Assembly (NCBI RefSeq): GCF_019429535.1
Contig: NZ_JAHXZM010000002.1
Span: 186,001 to 250,000, forward strand
DNA from: Sphingomonas citricola
Lineage (GTDB): Bacteria; Pseudomonadota; Alphaproteobacteria; Sphingomonadales; Sphingomonadaceae
Direction: 5' to 3'
Length of the DNA: 64,000 nucleotides
How positions within the stretch are numbered: the stretch's first letter is position 1; each line of letters starts with the position of its first letter. The position numbers and the translations under genes were made by a program. Of the stretch, positions 33,990 to 43,010 are shown piece after piece. Below the pieces are notes generated by a model. It was not told the origin of the DNA, did no database searches, and saw nothing but the letters and a program-made list of their open reading frames with translations.

Positions 33990-35057
33990 TCACCCGCATT
34001 GTGCGCGGTGGAGCAATGCCTGATCGGCTAGCACCAGCGCGACCATCGCCTCGACCACCGGTACGCCGCGGATACCGACACACGGATCGTGCCGGCCGCG
34101 CGTCGCGATCTCGGCCGCGGCACCGTCACGCGTGATCGTCTCGACCGGCGTCAGGATCGAGCTGGTCGGTTTGAACGCGACGCGCAATCGGATCGGCTGC
34201 CCGGTCGCGATCCCGCCCGCGATCCCGCCGGCATGGTTGTCGAGAAACTCGGGCCCGTTCGCGCCGGGTCGCATCCGGTCGGCGTTCTGTTCGCCGGTCA
34301 GCGTCGCGGCGGCGAAGCCGTCGCCGATCTCGACGCCCTTGACCGCGTTGATCGACATCGCGGCGGCGGCGAGTTCACTGTCGAGCTTGGCGTAGAGCGG
34401 CGCGCCCCACCCGGCGGGGACACCGGTCGCCTCGCATGCCACCACCGCGCCCAGCGACGAGCCTGCCTTGCGCGCGGCGTCGACCTTTTCCTCCCAGCGC
34501 ACCGCCGCGGCGGCGTCAGGGCAGAAGAAGGAATTGGCGTCGATCTGCGCGTCGTCGAACCGGGCGGGATCGATCGCGTCCCCCCCGATCGCCTCAACCC
34601 AGGCCCGGACGCGGACCTGCGGCACCACCAGCCGCGCCACCGCGGCTGCGGCGACGCGCGACGCGGTCTCGCGCGCCGACGATCGTCCGCCGCCGCGATA
34701 GTCGCGGAAGCCGTATTTGGCGTCGTAGGCGTAGTCGGCGTGGCCGGGGCGATACGCCTGCGCGACGTCCGAATAATCCTTCGATCGCTGGTCGACGTTC
34801 TCGATCATCAGGCTGATCGGTGTACCCGTCGTTCGCCCCTCGAAGACGCCCGACAGGATACGCACCTGATCGGGTTCGCGGCGCTGCGTCGTGAAGCGCG
34901 ACGTGCCGGGGCGACGCCAATCGAGCCACGGCTGGATATCATCCTCGCTCAGCGCAATGCCCGGCGGGCAACCATCGACCACTGCGCCGATCGCGGGCCC
35001 GTGGCTTTCACCCCAGGTGGTGAAGCGAAATACGCGTCCGAAGGTGTTGAAGCTCAT
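33990..35057 (-). CDS. aroC: chorismate synthase
   Basis: 355 residues from ATG 35057, giving [24 protein letters not shown], the canonical start with the GESHG FMN motif. Further signatures are [15 protein letters not shown], the [21 protein letters not shown] signature (as [13 protein letters not shown]) and FKPTSSI. It converts EPSP to chorismate, the end of the shikimate pathway. The start overlaps the upstream GNAT stop by four bases. The C-terminus (HRAQCG) is slightly atypical. About 220 bases of lower-GC sequence without any gene separate its end from the secreted protein at 33377. Confidence 0.96.
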   Translation of the reverse strand: MSFNTFGRVFRFTTWGESHGPAIGAVVDGCPPGIALSEDDIQPWLDWRRPGTSRFTTQRREPDQVRILSGVFEGRTTGTPISLMIENVDQRSKDYSDVAQAYRPGHADYAYDAKYGFRDYRGGGRSSARETASRVAAAAVARLVVPQVRVRAWVEAIGGDAIDPARFDDAQIDANSFFCPDAAAAVRWEEKVDAARKAGSSLGAVVACEATGVPAGWGAPLYAKLDSELAAAAMSINAVKGVEIGDGFAAATLTGEQNADRMRPGANGPEFLDNHAGGIAGGIATGQPIRLRVAFKPTSSILTPVETITRDGAAAEIATRGRHDPCVGIRGVPVVEAMVALVLADQALLHRAQCG

Positions 35058-35575
35058 GACTGTGACAGGTTCGCGAAGGCGGATGCATGATGCGCGTGCT
35101 CGCGGACCCCGCATGGCATCAACCCGCCCTGGAGTGGCAGCGCCAATAGGTAATCGCCCGCGTAGGGTGAGGCGAAATTGCGCGCGAAATCGGCGTCGAA
35201 CCCGAAACGCGCGTAGAAGGCAGGCTCGCCGAGCGCGAAGCACAGCACAACGCCTGCCTGTTCCAGCCGATCGATCCCGGCCTGGATTAGCGCCTCGGCA
35301 ACCCCTTGGTCGCGGTAATCCGCCGCGACCGCGACGGGGGCAAGCGCCACCGCGGCGATCGCCTTGCCCGCGACCGCCACATCCATACGGCTGAACGCGA
35401 TCGCACCGGAGAGTGCGCCGTCATCCTCGTCGTGCGCGGCGAGCATTAGCACCATGTCGCCCGCGATGCACAGGTCGCGCACCAGATCGGCTTCCGCCGC
35501 GCGCTCGAAGTTCGTTCGCAGCAGCGCATCGATCGCGGCGACGTCGTGGCCGGTGGCGGGCGCGATCGTGATCAT
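35054..35575 (-). CDS. GNAT family N-acetyltransferase
   Basis: 173 residues of the YhbS-like GNAT type. [18 protein letters not shown] is at the start, [21 protein letters not shown] in strands 2-4 (shown in part) and [21 protein letters not shown] as motif A for acetyl-CoA ([11 protein letters not shown] near residue 87). [11 protein letters not shown] is typical of the C-terminal part of this subgroup. The substrate is unknown. It overlaps the aroC start by four bases and lies ten bases after the fabI stop in the same direction, so fabI, this gene and aroC may be co-transcribed. Confidence 0.85.
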   Translation of the reverse strand: MITIAPATGHDVAAIDALLRTNFERAAEADLVRDLCIAGDMVLMLAAHDEDDGALSGAIAFSRMDVAVAGKAIAAVALAPVAVAADYRDQGVAEALIQAGIDRLEQAGVVLCFALGEPAFYARFGFDADFARNFASPYAGDYLLALPLQGGLMPCGVREHAHHASAFANLSQS

Positions 35576-35585
35576 GCGCGCCTGC

Positions 35586-36389
35586 TCAGGCCAGCGCGAT
35601 GTCGGGCGCGTCCTCGGCCTTCATGCCGATGACGTTGTAGCCGGCATCGACGTGGTGGATCTCGCCAGTCACCCCGGAGGCCAGATCGGACAGCAGGTAC
35701 AGTCCCGCGCCGCCGACGTCGTCGATCGTCACGTTGCGACGCAGCGGCGAGTTGAGCTCGTTCCATTTCAAGATATAGCGGAAATCGCCGATCCCGCTCG
35801 CCGCCAGCGTCTTGATCGGCCCCGCGGAGATCGCGTTGACGCGGATGTTCTCCGGTCCCAGGTCCATCGCGAGATATTTGACGCTGGTCTCCAGCGCAGC
35901 CTTCGCGACGCCCATCACATTGTAGTGCGGCACGACCTTCTCCGCGCCGTAATAGCTGAGCGTCAGCAGGCTACCGCCCTCAGGCATCATCGCGCGCGCG
36001 CGCTTCGCCACCGCGACGAAGCTGTATGCGGAGACGTTCATCGTCAGCAGGAAATTGTCGAGGCTAGTGTCGACGTATTTGCCGCGCAGTTCGTTCTTGT
36101 CGGAGAAGCCGATCGCGTGGACGACGAAGTCGAGCGTCGGCCAGTCGGCGGCGAGCGCGTCGAATGCCGCGTCGAGCCGCGTCATGTCCGACACGTCGCA
36201 GTCGATCAGCTTGGTCGAGCCGAGCTGCTCGGCGAGCGGACGCACGCGCTTCTCGAGCGATTCACCCTGGTAGGAGAAGGCGAGTTCCGCCCCCGCCTCG
36301 CTCAGCTTCTTCGCGATACCCCATGCGAGCGACCGATCGTTGGCGAGCCCCATGATCAGCCCGCGTTTGCCCGCCATCAATCCATTCAC
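35586..36389 (-). CDS. fabI: enoyl-[ACP] reductase (NADH)
   Basis: 267 residues. It is an SDR-type enoyl-ACP reductase with the FabI-specific start GKRGLIMGLANDRSLAWGIAK, SYQGESLEKRV and VVHAIGFSDKNEL. The active-site Tyr-(x6)-Lys pair lies in YYGAEKVVPHYNVMGVAKAALE (Y of HYN and K of VAK). It reduces the enoyl double bond in each cycle of fatty acid synthesis. Length and motifs match the type I enzyme of alphaproteobacteria. The ATG at 36389 overlaps the YihY stop by four bases, so both are translated from one message. Confidence 0.95.
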   Translation of the reverse strand: MNGLMAGKRGLIMGLANDRSLAWGIAKKLSEAGAELAFSYQGESLEKRVRPLAEQLGSTKLIDCDVSDMTRLDAAFDALAADWPTLDFVVHAIGFSDKNELRGKYVDTSLDNFLLTMNVSAYSFVAVAKRARAMMPEGGSLLTLSYYGAEKVVPHYNVMGVAKAALETSVKYLAMDLGPENIRVNAISAGPIKTLAASGIGDFRYILKWNELNSPLRRNVTIDDVGGAGLYLLSDLASGVTGEIHHVDAGYNVIGMKAEDAPDIALA

Positions 36390-37363
36390 GCCGTCGCCGT
36401 CCCTGCTATCTTCCCGTCGATTGCCCCCTCTACAACCGCTTCGGTCGGTTCCGCCAGTGCCGCGTTCAGATGCGCGCCGAATACAAGGCCCAGACCGATC
36501 AGGTAGAAGAACAACAGCATGACGACCACCCCCGCGAGACTGCCGTAGGTCAGGTCATATCCGCCGAGCCGGGACAACACCCAGGGCAGGCCCGCGGTCA
36601 TGCTGACCCACCAGATCGCAGTGAACAGCGCGCCGGGCCATTTGCGATTGTCGCTGTGACGGTATTTTCCGGGCGTAACCGAATAGAATAGCAGATAGAG
36701 CGCGCCGAACATGATGGCGGCAGGGACGAACCGTGCCAGTCCCAGCCATCCAGCGACGTTTTGAGCAAACGGTAGCAGGCGGTAGATGAACTGTTCGGCT
36801 GCGGTAAGTAACCCCTGCACGAAGAACGAGACGAGAGCGACGAATACCGAAGCGACGATTGCTAAACTCAATCCCAGGCGCGCACGCCACAGCGATTGTG
36901 TTGCGCGGGTGCCGTAGGCGCGGCGGAAGATGTCCCTGATCGTCTCGACGAAGCTGCCGACGGTCCACAGCCCGACGAGCGCGCCGAGCCACAGAAGCGA
37001 CCCCGTCCGTGCCTGGAGCACGTCGGCGATCGGCTTTCGCAGCAAATCAGCCGATTCAGGGGGCAGCACCGATAGGAAGCTGATTACCGCACGCTGCGTC
37101 TCCGTGCTCTGTCCGACGAGTGACAAGACCGCCGCCGCGACGATGAAGAACGGGAACAGCGTCATCAGCGCGAGATAGGCGAGGTTGCCCGCGTGGATGA
37201 ACCCGTCGTTGTACACACCCAGCCCGGCACGTTTCACCACCTCGAAGAAGGCGCTGCCGGGTTTCACTCGCGCATATTCCTTCGACACCACGGCGCGCGC
37301 GCGGCCGTGGTGCCTGGCGCGGTCCTCGGGGGTGAGCGCGGGCAGTGCGTCAGTATCGATCAC
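36386..37363 (-). CDS. YihY/BrkB family inner-membrane protein
   Basis: 325 residues with six predicted helices (AYLALMTLFPFFIVAAAVLSL near residue 65, then LLWLGALVGLWTVGSFVE, LGLSLAIVASVFVALVSFF, FVPAAIMFGALYLLFYSV, FTAIWWVSMTAG, GVVVMLLFFYLIGLGLVFGA; several quoted in part). The N-terminal conserved stretch includes NDGFIHAGNLAYLALM. Members were once called ribonuclease BN, wrongly; the function is unknown, possibly transport or envelope maintenance. The gene starts the fabI unit and lies a few bases from the DnaJ-type gene upstream (37370), so these may share a promoter. Confidence 0.88.
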   Translation of the reverse strand: MIDTDALPALTPEDRARHHGRARAVVSKEYARVKPGSAFFEVVKRAGLGVYNDGFIHAGNLAYLALMTLFPFFIVAAAVLSLVGQSTETQRAVISFLSVLPPESADLLRKPIADVLQARTGSLLWLGALVGLWTVGSFVETIRDIFRRAYGTRATQSLWRARLGLSLAIVASVFVALVSFFVQGLLTAAEQFIYRLLPFAQNVAGWLGLARFVPAAIMFGALYLLFYSVTPGKYRHSDNRKWPGALFTAIWWVSMTAGLPWVLSRLGGYDLTYGSLAGVVVMLLFFYLIGLGLVFGAHLNAALAEPTEAVVEGAIDGKIAGTATA

Positions 37364-37369
37364 CCTTCC

Positions 37370-38317
37370 TCAGACTCCCATCGCGTCGCGCGGGTTCCGC
37401 TCATCGCCTGCCCAATCCGCGACGAACGCCTTCAACGCGGCATCGTCGGCAGGAACGTCGACCATCAGCGTGACCAACTGGTCGCCGCGGCCGCCGCCCT
37501 TCTTGTGGAAGCCCTTGCCCTTCAGGCGCAGCACCTTGCCGCTGGTCGCGCCGGGCGCAATCGTCAGCATGACGGGTTTCTCGACCGTCGGCGCCTTGAC
37601 CGCGGCGCCCAGTACTGCCTCCTTCAGCGTGATCGGCAGGTCGACGCGCACGTCGTCGCCGTCGCGGGTAAAGAACCGGTGCGGCACGACCTCGATGGTC
37701 ACGATCGCGTCGCCCGCGCCACCCGGACCCGGCTCGCCCTTGCCCGATAGCCGCATCTGCGTGCCGTCCTCGACGCCCGCGGGCAATTTCAGGTCGATCG
37801 TCTTGCCGTCGCCCAGCGTAATCCGCTGAGCTGCGAGCGCGGCCGCGTCGACGAAGGGGACGCGCAGGCGATATTGGACGTTCGCACCCTTCGCGCGGGG
37901 CTGCTGCCGGCGACCGAAGCCGCTGGCGAAACCGCCGCCCGCCTGCCGCCCGCCGAACAGCCCTTCGAAGATGTCGGACATGTCCGCACCCTCGCCGCCG
38001 AAGTCGAACTGCTGCCCCTGAAAGCCGCCGCCCATGCCGCCCGGGCCACCGCCGGGCCGCGGCCCGCCGCCGCCGAAGCCGAACGGCGCGGTCGGGTTGC
38101 CGTCGCCGTCGATCTCGCCGCGATCGAAGCGCGCGCGCTTGTCCTTGTCGGTGAGCAGGTCGTACGCGCCCGTCACCTGGCTGAACCGCTCGGACGCCTT
38201 GGGATTGTCCTTGTTGCGGTCGGGATGCAGCTCCTTCGCGAGCTTGCGATAGGCTTTCTTGATGTCGGCCTCGGACGCGCCCCGCGCGACGCCCAAGGTC
38301 TGGTACGGATCGGCCAT
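37370..38317 (-). CDS. DnaJ-type co-chaperone without zinc finger (CbpA-like)
   Basis: 315 residues. The J-domain is at residues 4-68 with the HPD motif (KELHPDRNKD, about residue 32). A Gly/Phe-rich linker (about 75-140: FGFGGGGPRPGGG, GGFQGQQFDFGG, DIFEGLFGG) leads directly into two C-terminal substrate-binding beta domains (KTIDLKLPAGVEDGTQMRLSGKG as KLPAGVEDGTQMRLSGKG, and GKVLRLKGKGF). The cysteine-rich zinc domain of DnaJ is absent, so this is a class B J-protein of the CbpA/DjlA-like group that stimulates DnaK. It lies between the transglutaminase and YihY genes on the same strand. Confidence 0.92.
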   Translation of the reverse strand: MADPYQTLGVARGASEADIKKAYRKLAKELHPDRNKDNPKASERFSQVTGAYDLLTDKDKRARFDRGEIDGDGNPTAPFGFGGGGPRPGGGPGGMGGGFQGQQFDFGGEGADMSDIFEGLFGGRQAGGGFASGFGRRQQPRAKGANVQYRLRVPFVDAAALAAQRITLGDGKTIDLKLPAGVEDGTQMRLSGKGEPGPGGAGDAIVTIEVVPHRFFTRDGDDVRVDLPITLKEAVLGAAVKAPTVEKPVMLTIAPGATSGKVLRLKGKGFHKKGGGRGDQLVTLMVDVPADDAALKAFVADWAGDERNPRDAMGV

Positions 38318-38383
38318 TGATTCCCCGTTTGGTGTGTTACCCGACTATGTGGGGCAGGTTGGGGGTGAGTGCAATCGGCGTGC

Positions 38384-39271
38384 TCACGCGGGTACGTCCT
38401 GCGGTGCGACGTCGACGCTGACCTCCATCGACTGCGCGCCCGAGCCGAGTACGACGCCGTCGACCGGCGCGATCTCGGCGTAATCGCGGCCGACCGCGAC
38501 GACGACGTGATCGCCCGCCATCCAGATGCCGTTGGTCGGATCGAGCCCGACCCAACCGTGATCGAGACCGCACCACAACAGTACCCAGGCGTGGGTCGCA
38601 TCTGCGCCGACGAGTCGAGGTTGTCCGGGCGGCGGGATGGTGCGGATGTAGCCCGAGGCGTAGGCCGCGGGCAGACCCGCCGCGCGCAGCCCGGTAATCA
38701 TGATCTGCGCGAAATCCTGACACACACCGCGCCGCTTCGCGAACGCCTCGTGCGGGGGGGTGTCGACCAGCGTCGCGGTGGCGTCGAACGCGAAGTCGCG
38801 CTGGATCCGCCGCGCCAGCGCGATCCCCGCCTCCAGCGCCCCGCGCTCGGGCGATAAGTCTGGCGCGCAATAATCGGCGATGTCGCGGTCGAGCGGGATC
38901 AGCGGCGAGGGGAAGAGGTAATTGGCCGGGCTCGCCGCCGATAGGTCGTTCGAGGCGCGCGCCCAGGCGGCGATCTGGCCGAGCGTCGGGTCGTCGTCGG
39001 CGGGTATCGGCACCAGCCGGTCGACGCTGATCCGCGCCATCGACTCGATCGTCAGCCGTCGCACCGGTTGCTCGACCACGAGCCGCGTCACGTTGGCGAG
39101 CCCGGCTTCGGCGACCGCGGGGTAGGTGCGCCCGAACGGGCTGACGCGCAGTTCGTATTCCTCGACCGTCTGCCCCGGCCATTCGATCGGGCGCAGGCGC
39201 AGGTTGCAGCGCGCGAACTTGACCGCATTGCCGTAATCGAAGCGCGTGACGTGGACGATGTCGTAGATCAT
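38384..39271 (-). CDS. transglutaminase-like family protein
   Basis: 295 residues. The N-terminal beta domain (YDIVHVTRFDYGNAVKFA) is typical of bacterial transglutaminase-like proteins. The papain-type triad is C184 (RRGVCQDFAQ), H227 (ATHAWV) and D244 (LDPTNG). It could be a peptidase or amide-bond-forming enzyme in the cytoplasm; there is no signal peptide. The gene follows the ATP-grasp/alpha-E protein by eight bases. This association is conserved and has been proposed to make or modify a peptide-like product. The start ATG at 39271 fits the family N-terminus exactly. Confidence 0.88.
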   Translation of the reverse strand: MIYDIVHVTRFDYGNAVKFARCNLRLRPIEWPGQTVEEYELRVSPFGRTYPAVAEAGLANVTRLVVEQPVRRLTIESMARISVDRLVPIPADDDPTLGQIAAWARASNDLSAASPANYLFPSPLIPLDRDIADYCAPDLSPERGALEAGIALARRIQRDFAFDATATLVDTPPHEAFAKRRGVCQDFAQIMITGLRAAGLPAAYASGYIRTIPPPGQPRLVGADATHAWVLLWCGLDHGWVGLDPTNGIWMAGDHVVVAVGRDYAEIAPVDGVVLGSGAQSMEVSVDVAPQDVPA

Positions 39272-39279
39272 GCCGCTGG

Positions 39280-41751
39280 TCACGCTAACGTCAGCCCGCT
39301 CGCGCGCAGCGGCTCCGCACCTTGCAGGAAATAGCGTCGCGCCACCGCGTCGGAGATGCGTGCCAGCCGCCGCTCGATCTCGTTGAGCGTATCGACCTCC
39401 AGCGTCGCCGCGCGCGCGGTCGAGACGAGCGCCTTCAACTCGGTCGCCTCGATCTGCTGCGGCTCGGCCATGCCGTCGTCGCCGAGCACGGGCAGCGCCG
39501 CCAGATGCGCGCAGATCGCCTTGACCTGATAGGCGAGCGCGCGCGGATTGCCCGGGTCGAGCAACGTCAGGTCGACCGCGGGCACGCGCGCGATTCCCGT
39601 CAGGTAGCGCTGGCGATAGCTGATCTGGCTGTTGGCAAGGTCGAGCAGCGTCGAGACGTCGTCCTGGCTGGCGCCGACCATGCCGAACGCGCGGCCTGCG
39701 CGCACGATCGCGCCCGCGCGCTCGATCCGGCGGCCAAGGTCGTGGAATCGCCACGACGCGGTGCGCCCCATATGTTCGGCGGACAGTCCCGCGATCGCGG
39801 CGTAGCGGCGCTGGAGCGAACCCGCGCGGTCGAGCATGCCGCGATTGGTCGGGAACGGCGCGTCGAGCAGCCGTACCATGTCGGCGGACAGGCGATCGCG
39901 GCATCCGCCCGCGATGCGGTTGGTCTGCGCGTTGATCGCGAACACCGACTGCCAGTCGGGCGCCTCCATCGCGGTCCGCGCGAACTGCGTCAGGTCGGGC
40001 CGGCGCAGCGACGGCGGGGAGGGGGCGGCACCCGTCGCGACGATCTCCGAGACCAGTCGCGCGACGGTGTCGCTGCCGAGCGCGGCGCCCGCGTCGGCGT
40101 CGATCGAATTGCCCAGCATGACGCGGATCGCGGTCAGCAACGCCTCGCCGCGTTCGAGATAGCGGCCGAGCCAGAAGAAATTGTCGGCGACGCGGCTGGG
40201 CAGCGTGCCCGGATTGCGCCGGATCTGGTTCGTGTCGGCGGCGGGCAGCAGCGACACGGGCGCGACCGGTTCTGGCCCGTGGACGCAGACGTCGGCGGAC
40301 CACATCCCCTCGCCCATCACCGCGGCGCGGTTGTCGGGATGCTCGCCGATCTGCGCGAACCCGCCCGGCATGACCTGCCAGCGACCATCGCCGTCGCGCG
40401 CGGCGAACACGCGCAGCGTGAAGGGGCGCGGAACCAGCGCGTCGCCGACGACGACGGGCATGGTCGACAGCCGCACCACCTCCTGCCCGACATAATCCTG
40501 CGGGCGCTGGGCCAGGTCGGCGAGGAAGCGCGCGCGCGCGTCGTCGTCGAGATCGCTGCCCGCGATGCCGCGGTCGCCCGGCAGCCCCAGCGTAGCGCTG
40601 CCGAACGCCGAGCACAGCAGCATCGAGCGATATTCCTCCGCGACGTGCGCGCATTCCGCCGGTTGCCCACACCACCAGGTGGCAATCTGTGGCAGGCGAA
40701 GCTCGTCACCGGTCAGGCGCGTGCACAATTGCGGCAGGAACGCCCCCATTGCGGGGCTTTCCAGCGCACCTGCGCCGGGCGCGTTGGCGAGGACGACATT
40801 GCCGGCGGCGTAGGCGTCGATCAGCCCGGGTACGCCGATCCGCGAATGGCTGTCGAAGGCGAGCGGATCGAGCAGCCGCGGGTCGACGCGGCGCCACAGC
40901 GCATCGATCCGCTTCAACCCCGCGATCGTGCGGACGTAGACCTTGTCCTCCAGCGCGGCGAGGTCGTCACCCTCGACCAGCAGCAATCCCAGATAGCGCG
41001 CGAGGTGCGCCTGTTCGGGATAGCTGACGTTGTAGCGCCCCGGGGTCAGCAGTCCGATGCGCGGGTCGCTGCGCCGGCACGCGGCGGCGAGCCCGTCGCG
41101 GAACGCGGCGAAGAAGGGCGCGTGGCGGCGGACGTTCAACCGCGCCTGCAACCCGCCGAGCGTGCGGCTGACCGCCAGCCGGTTCTCGAGCGCGTAGCCC
41201 GCACCTGTCGGCATGCGCAGGTGATCGCGCAGCACGCGCCACTCGCCCGACGGCCCACGACCGAGCTCGACCGCGACGAAATGGAGGTGGTGCCCGCCCG
41301 GCGGGTCAAGCCCGACGAGCGGCCGCATGAAATGCGGGCTGCCCGTCACCAGCGCGGCGGGCAAATGCCCGCGCGAGACGAGATTGCCGGGGCCGTAGAG
41401 GTCGCCTAGAATCAGCTCGAGCAACTCGGCGCGCTGCGTGACCCCGCGCTCGATATGCGCCCACTCATCGGTGTCGATCAGCAGCGGTACGGGCGACAGC
41501 GGCCAAGGCCGCTCGTTCGCTTCGCCGATGACGCGGAAGCCCGTGCCGATGTCGATCGAATGGCGCTGCACGCGTTCGCGCGCGTGGGCGAGATTGTCGC
41601 CTGCGACCGCGGCAAGCTCCTCCAGCATCGCGGTCCAGGCGAGGTCGCCCGACCCGCACAGCACGTCGGCGCCGCCGGTGGCCGCGCAATAATCGCCGAC
41701 CCAGCGGCGTGCGTGGGTGCCGGCGTCGAACAAGGCGGGCTGTGTCGCCAA
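39280..41751 (-). CDS. circularly permuted ATP-grasp + alpha-E domain protein
   Basis: About 823 residues from TTG 41751, the only sensible in-frame start before the conserved region (GGGG five bases upstream). Residues to about 480 are a circularly permuted ATP-grasp ligase: RPWPLSPVPLLID, LILGDLYGP, FVAVELGRGPSGEWRVLRDH, LTPGRYNVSYPEQA, YLGLLLVEGDDL, KVYVRTIAGLKRID. The remainder from about residue 510 is the alpha-E helical domain (LPSRVADNFFWLGRYLERGEALL, quoted as ADNFFWLGRYLERGE; HDLGRRIERA). It likely forms an amide bond with ATP in partnership with the transglutaminase-like protein next door. The product is unknown. Confidence 0.88.
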   Translation of the reverse strand: MATQPALFDAGTHARRWVGDYCAATGGADVLCGSGDLAWTAMLEELAAVAGDNLAHARERVQRHSIDIGTGFRVIGEANERPWPLSPVPLLIDTDEWAHIERGVTQRAELLELILGDLYGPGNLVSRGHLPAALVTGSPHFMRPLVGLDPPGGHHLHFVAVELGRGPSGEWRVLRDHLRMPTGAGYALENRLAVSRTLGGLQARLNVRRHAPFFAAFRDGLAAACRRSDPRIGLLTPGRYNVSYPEQAHLARYLGLLLVEGDDLAALEDKVYVRTIAGLKRIDALWRRVDPRLLDPLAFDSHSRIGVPGLIDAYAAGNVVLANAPGAGALESPAMGAFLPQLCTRLTGDELRLPQIATWWCGQPAECAHVAEEYRSMLLCSAFGSATLGLPGDRGIAGSDLDDDARARFLADLAQRPQDYVGQEVVRLSTMPVVVGDALVPRPFTLRVFAARDGDGRWQVMPGGFAQIGEHPDNRAAVMGEGMWSADVCVHGPEPVAPVSLLPAADTNQIRRNPGTLPSRVADNFFWLGRYLERGEALLTAIRVMLGNSIDADAGAALGSDTVARLVSEIVATGAAPSPPSLRRPDLTQFARTAMEAPDWQSVFAINAQTNRIAGGCRDRLSADMVRLLDAPFPTNRGMLDRAGSLQRRYAAIAGLSAEHMGRTASWRFHDLGRRIERAGAIVRAGRAFGMVGASQDDVSTLLDLANSQISYRQRYLTGIARVPAVDLTLLDPGNPRALAYQVKAICAHLAALPVLGDDGMAEPQQIEATELKALVSTARAATLEVDTLNEIERRLARISDAVARRYFLQGAEPLRASGLTLA

Positions 41752-41849
41752 TGCGGTCCCCAGGCAGTGCGTCGCGTGATCTAGGTCAAGCCGGGTGGCA
41801 ACACAAAGGGAAAGCGCCGCGGCGCCGGCTTCCGCCGACGTCCGGCCGG

Positions 41850-42881
41850 TCAGGCGGCGCGGTCGCCCGCGACCTGGGCCTGCGGGATGATCGTCGTCTC
41901 CGCCTGGAAGCCGAGCGTGGCGCGGCCGTGAACTGGGCCTGCAATGTCGGCGACGAGGTAGAGCGGGCGTCGCTTCGATTCGATGTACAGCCGGCCGAGA
42001 TATTCGCCGATCATGCCGAGCACGAACATCTGGATCGAACTCAGCACCACGACGACCAGCATCGTCGAGGTCCAGCCCTGCACGCGGTCGCCCGCGAAAT
42101 AGCCCCAGGCGATGTAGAACAGGAGCAACAGCGACACGCCCGCGAGCACCACCGACAAATGGCTCGCCCAACGAAGCGGCGCGGTCGAGAAGCCGGTCAC
42201 CGCGTCGAGCGCCAGGCGCACCATCTTGCCGAGCGGGTAGTTCGTCTCGCCAGCGTGACGCTCGGCGCGATCATAGGGGAACGGGACTTGGCGGAAGCCG
42301 ACCCAGGCGACCATGCCGCGGATGAAGCGCGCCTGTTCGGGGAGCGACAGCAGCGCGTCGAGCGCGCGGCGCGTCATCAGGCGGAAATCGCCGGTGTCGA
42401 GCGGGATCGGCGTGTCGGTGACGCGGTCGAGCACGCGGTAGAAGGCGGCCGCGGTCGCCTTCTTGAAGATCGTCTCGCCCTGGCGCTTGCGGCGCACGGC
42501 GTAGACGACGTCCGCACCCTCGCGCGCCATCACCTCGCACATGTCGCCGAGCAGTTCGGGCGGGTCCTGCAGGTCGGCGTCGATGATCAGGATGTATTGC
42601 CCCGCGCACAGGTCGAGACCCGCGGTTAGCGCGAGCTGGTGGCCGTGGTTGCGCGACAGGTTGATCGCGACGACGTGGCGATCCTCGCTCGCCAGGCGCT
42701 GCATCACCGGCCAGCTGCCGTCGCGCGAACCGTCGTTGACCAGCACGATCTCATGGTCGTCGCCGACCACGCCGCGCACCGCCGCCGACACGCGCGCGTG
42801 AAGCAGCGGTAGCGTCGCCTCCTCGTTGTAGCACGGGATGACGACGGAAATTGCGGGGCGTTTGACGGGGAGGGAGGGCAT
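41850..42881 (-). CDS. GT2-family glycosyltransferase (GtrB/polyprenyl-phosphate type)
   Basis: 343 residues. The GT-A domain at about 10-230 has SVVIPCYNEEATLPLL, VLVNDGSRDGSW, the metal-binding IIDADLQDPPE (D-x-D) and FRLMTRRALDAL. Two C-terminal membrane helices follow (HLSVVLAGVSLLLLFYIAWGYF near residue 245 and MLVVVVLSSIQMFVLGMIGEYLG near 280, each quoted in part). This is the arrangement of GtrB and dolichyl-phosphate mannose synthase-like enzymes that load a sugar on undecaprenyl phosphate. No flippase partner gene is adjacent. The donor sugar cannot be inferred. About 130 bases of GC-rich gap separate it from the M48 gene. Confidence 0.9.
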   Translation of the reverse strand: MPSLPVKRPAISVVIPCYNEEATLPLLHARVSAAVRGVVGDDHEIVLVNDGSRDGSWPVMQRLASEDRHVVAINLSRNHGHQLALTAGLDLCAGQYILIIDADLQDPPELLGDMCEVMAREGADVVYAVRRKRQGETIFKKATAAAFYRVLDRVTDTPIPLDTGDFRLMTRRALDALLSLPEQARFIRGMVAWVGFRQVPFPYDRAERHAGETNYPLGKMVRLALDAVTGFSTAPLRWASHLSVVLAGVSLLLLFYIAWGYFAGDRVQGWTSTMLVVVVLSSIQMFVLGMIGEYLGRLYIESKRRPLYLVADIAGPVHGRATLGFQAETTIIPQAQVAGDRAA

Positions 42882-43010
42882 GGCTGCGCGGGGTAAAGCA
42901 CTGCCGCCGTTAAGGCAAAGGGCGAGCGCGGGCGATCCGTCGCGTCGCCCGCCCGGTCAGCCGCCCTCCCGGTGAGCCGCCAGCCCCGTGAGCCGTGCCG
43001 TACCGCCTCC

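Noticed and set aside
39322..41409. A 695-codon plus-strand frame inside the ATP-grasp gene
   Set aside because: Antisense of a clear ATP-grasp/alpha-E protein with conserved motifs; composition is typical of high-GC shadows.
42882..43010. A possible tandem repeat or regulatory array (GTGAGCCG-like units) between the GT2 and M48 genes
   Set aside because: Only two loose copies of a GC-rich phrase; not enough to call an array.
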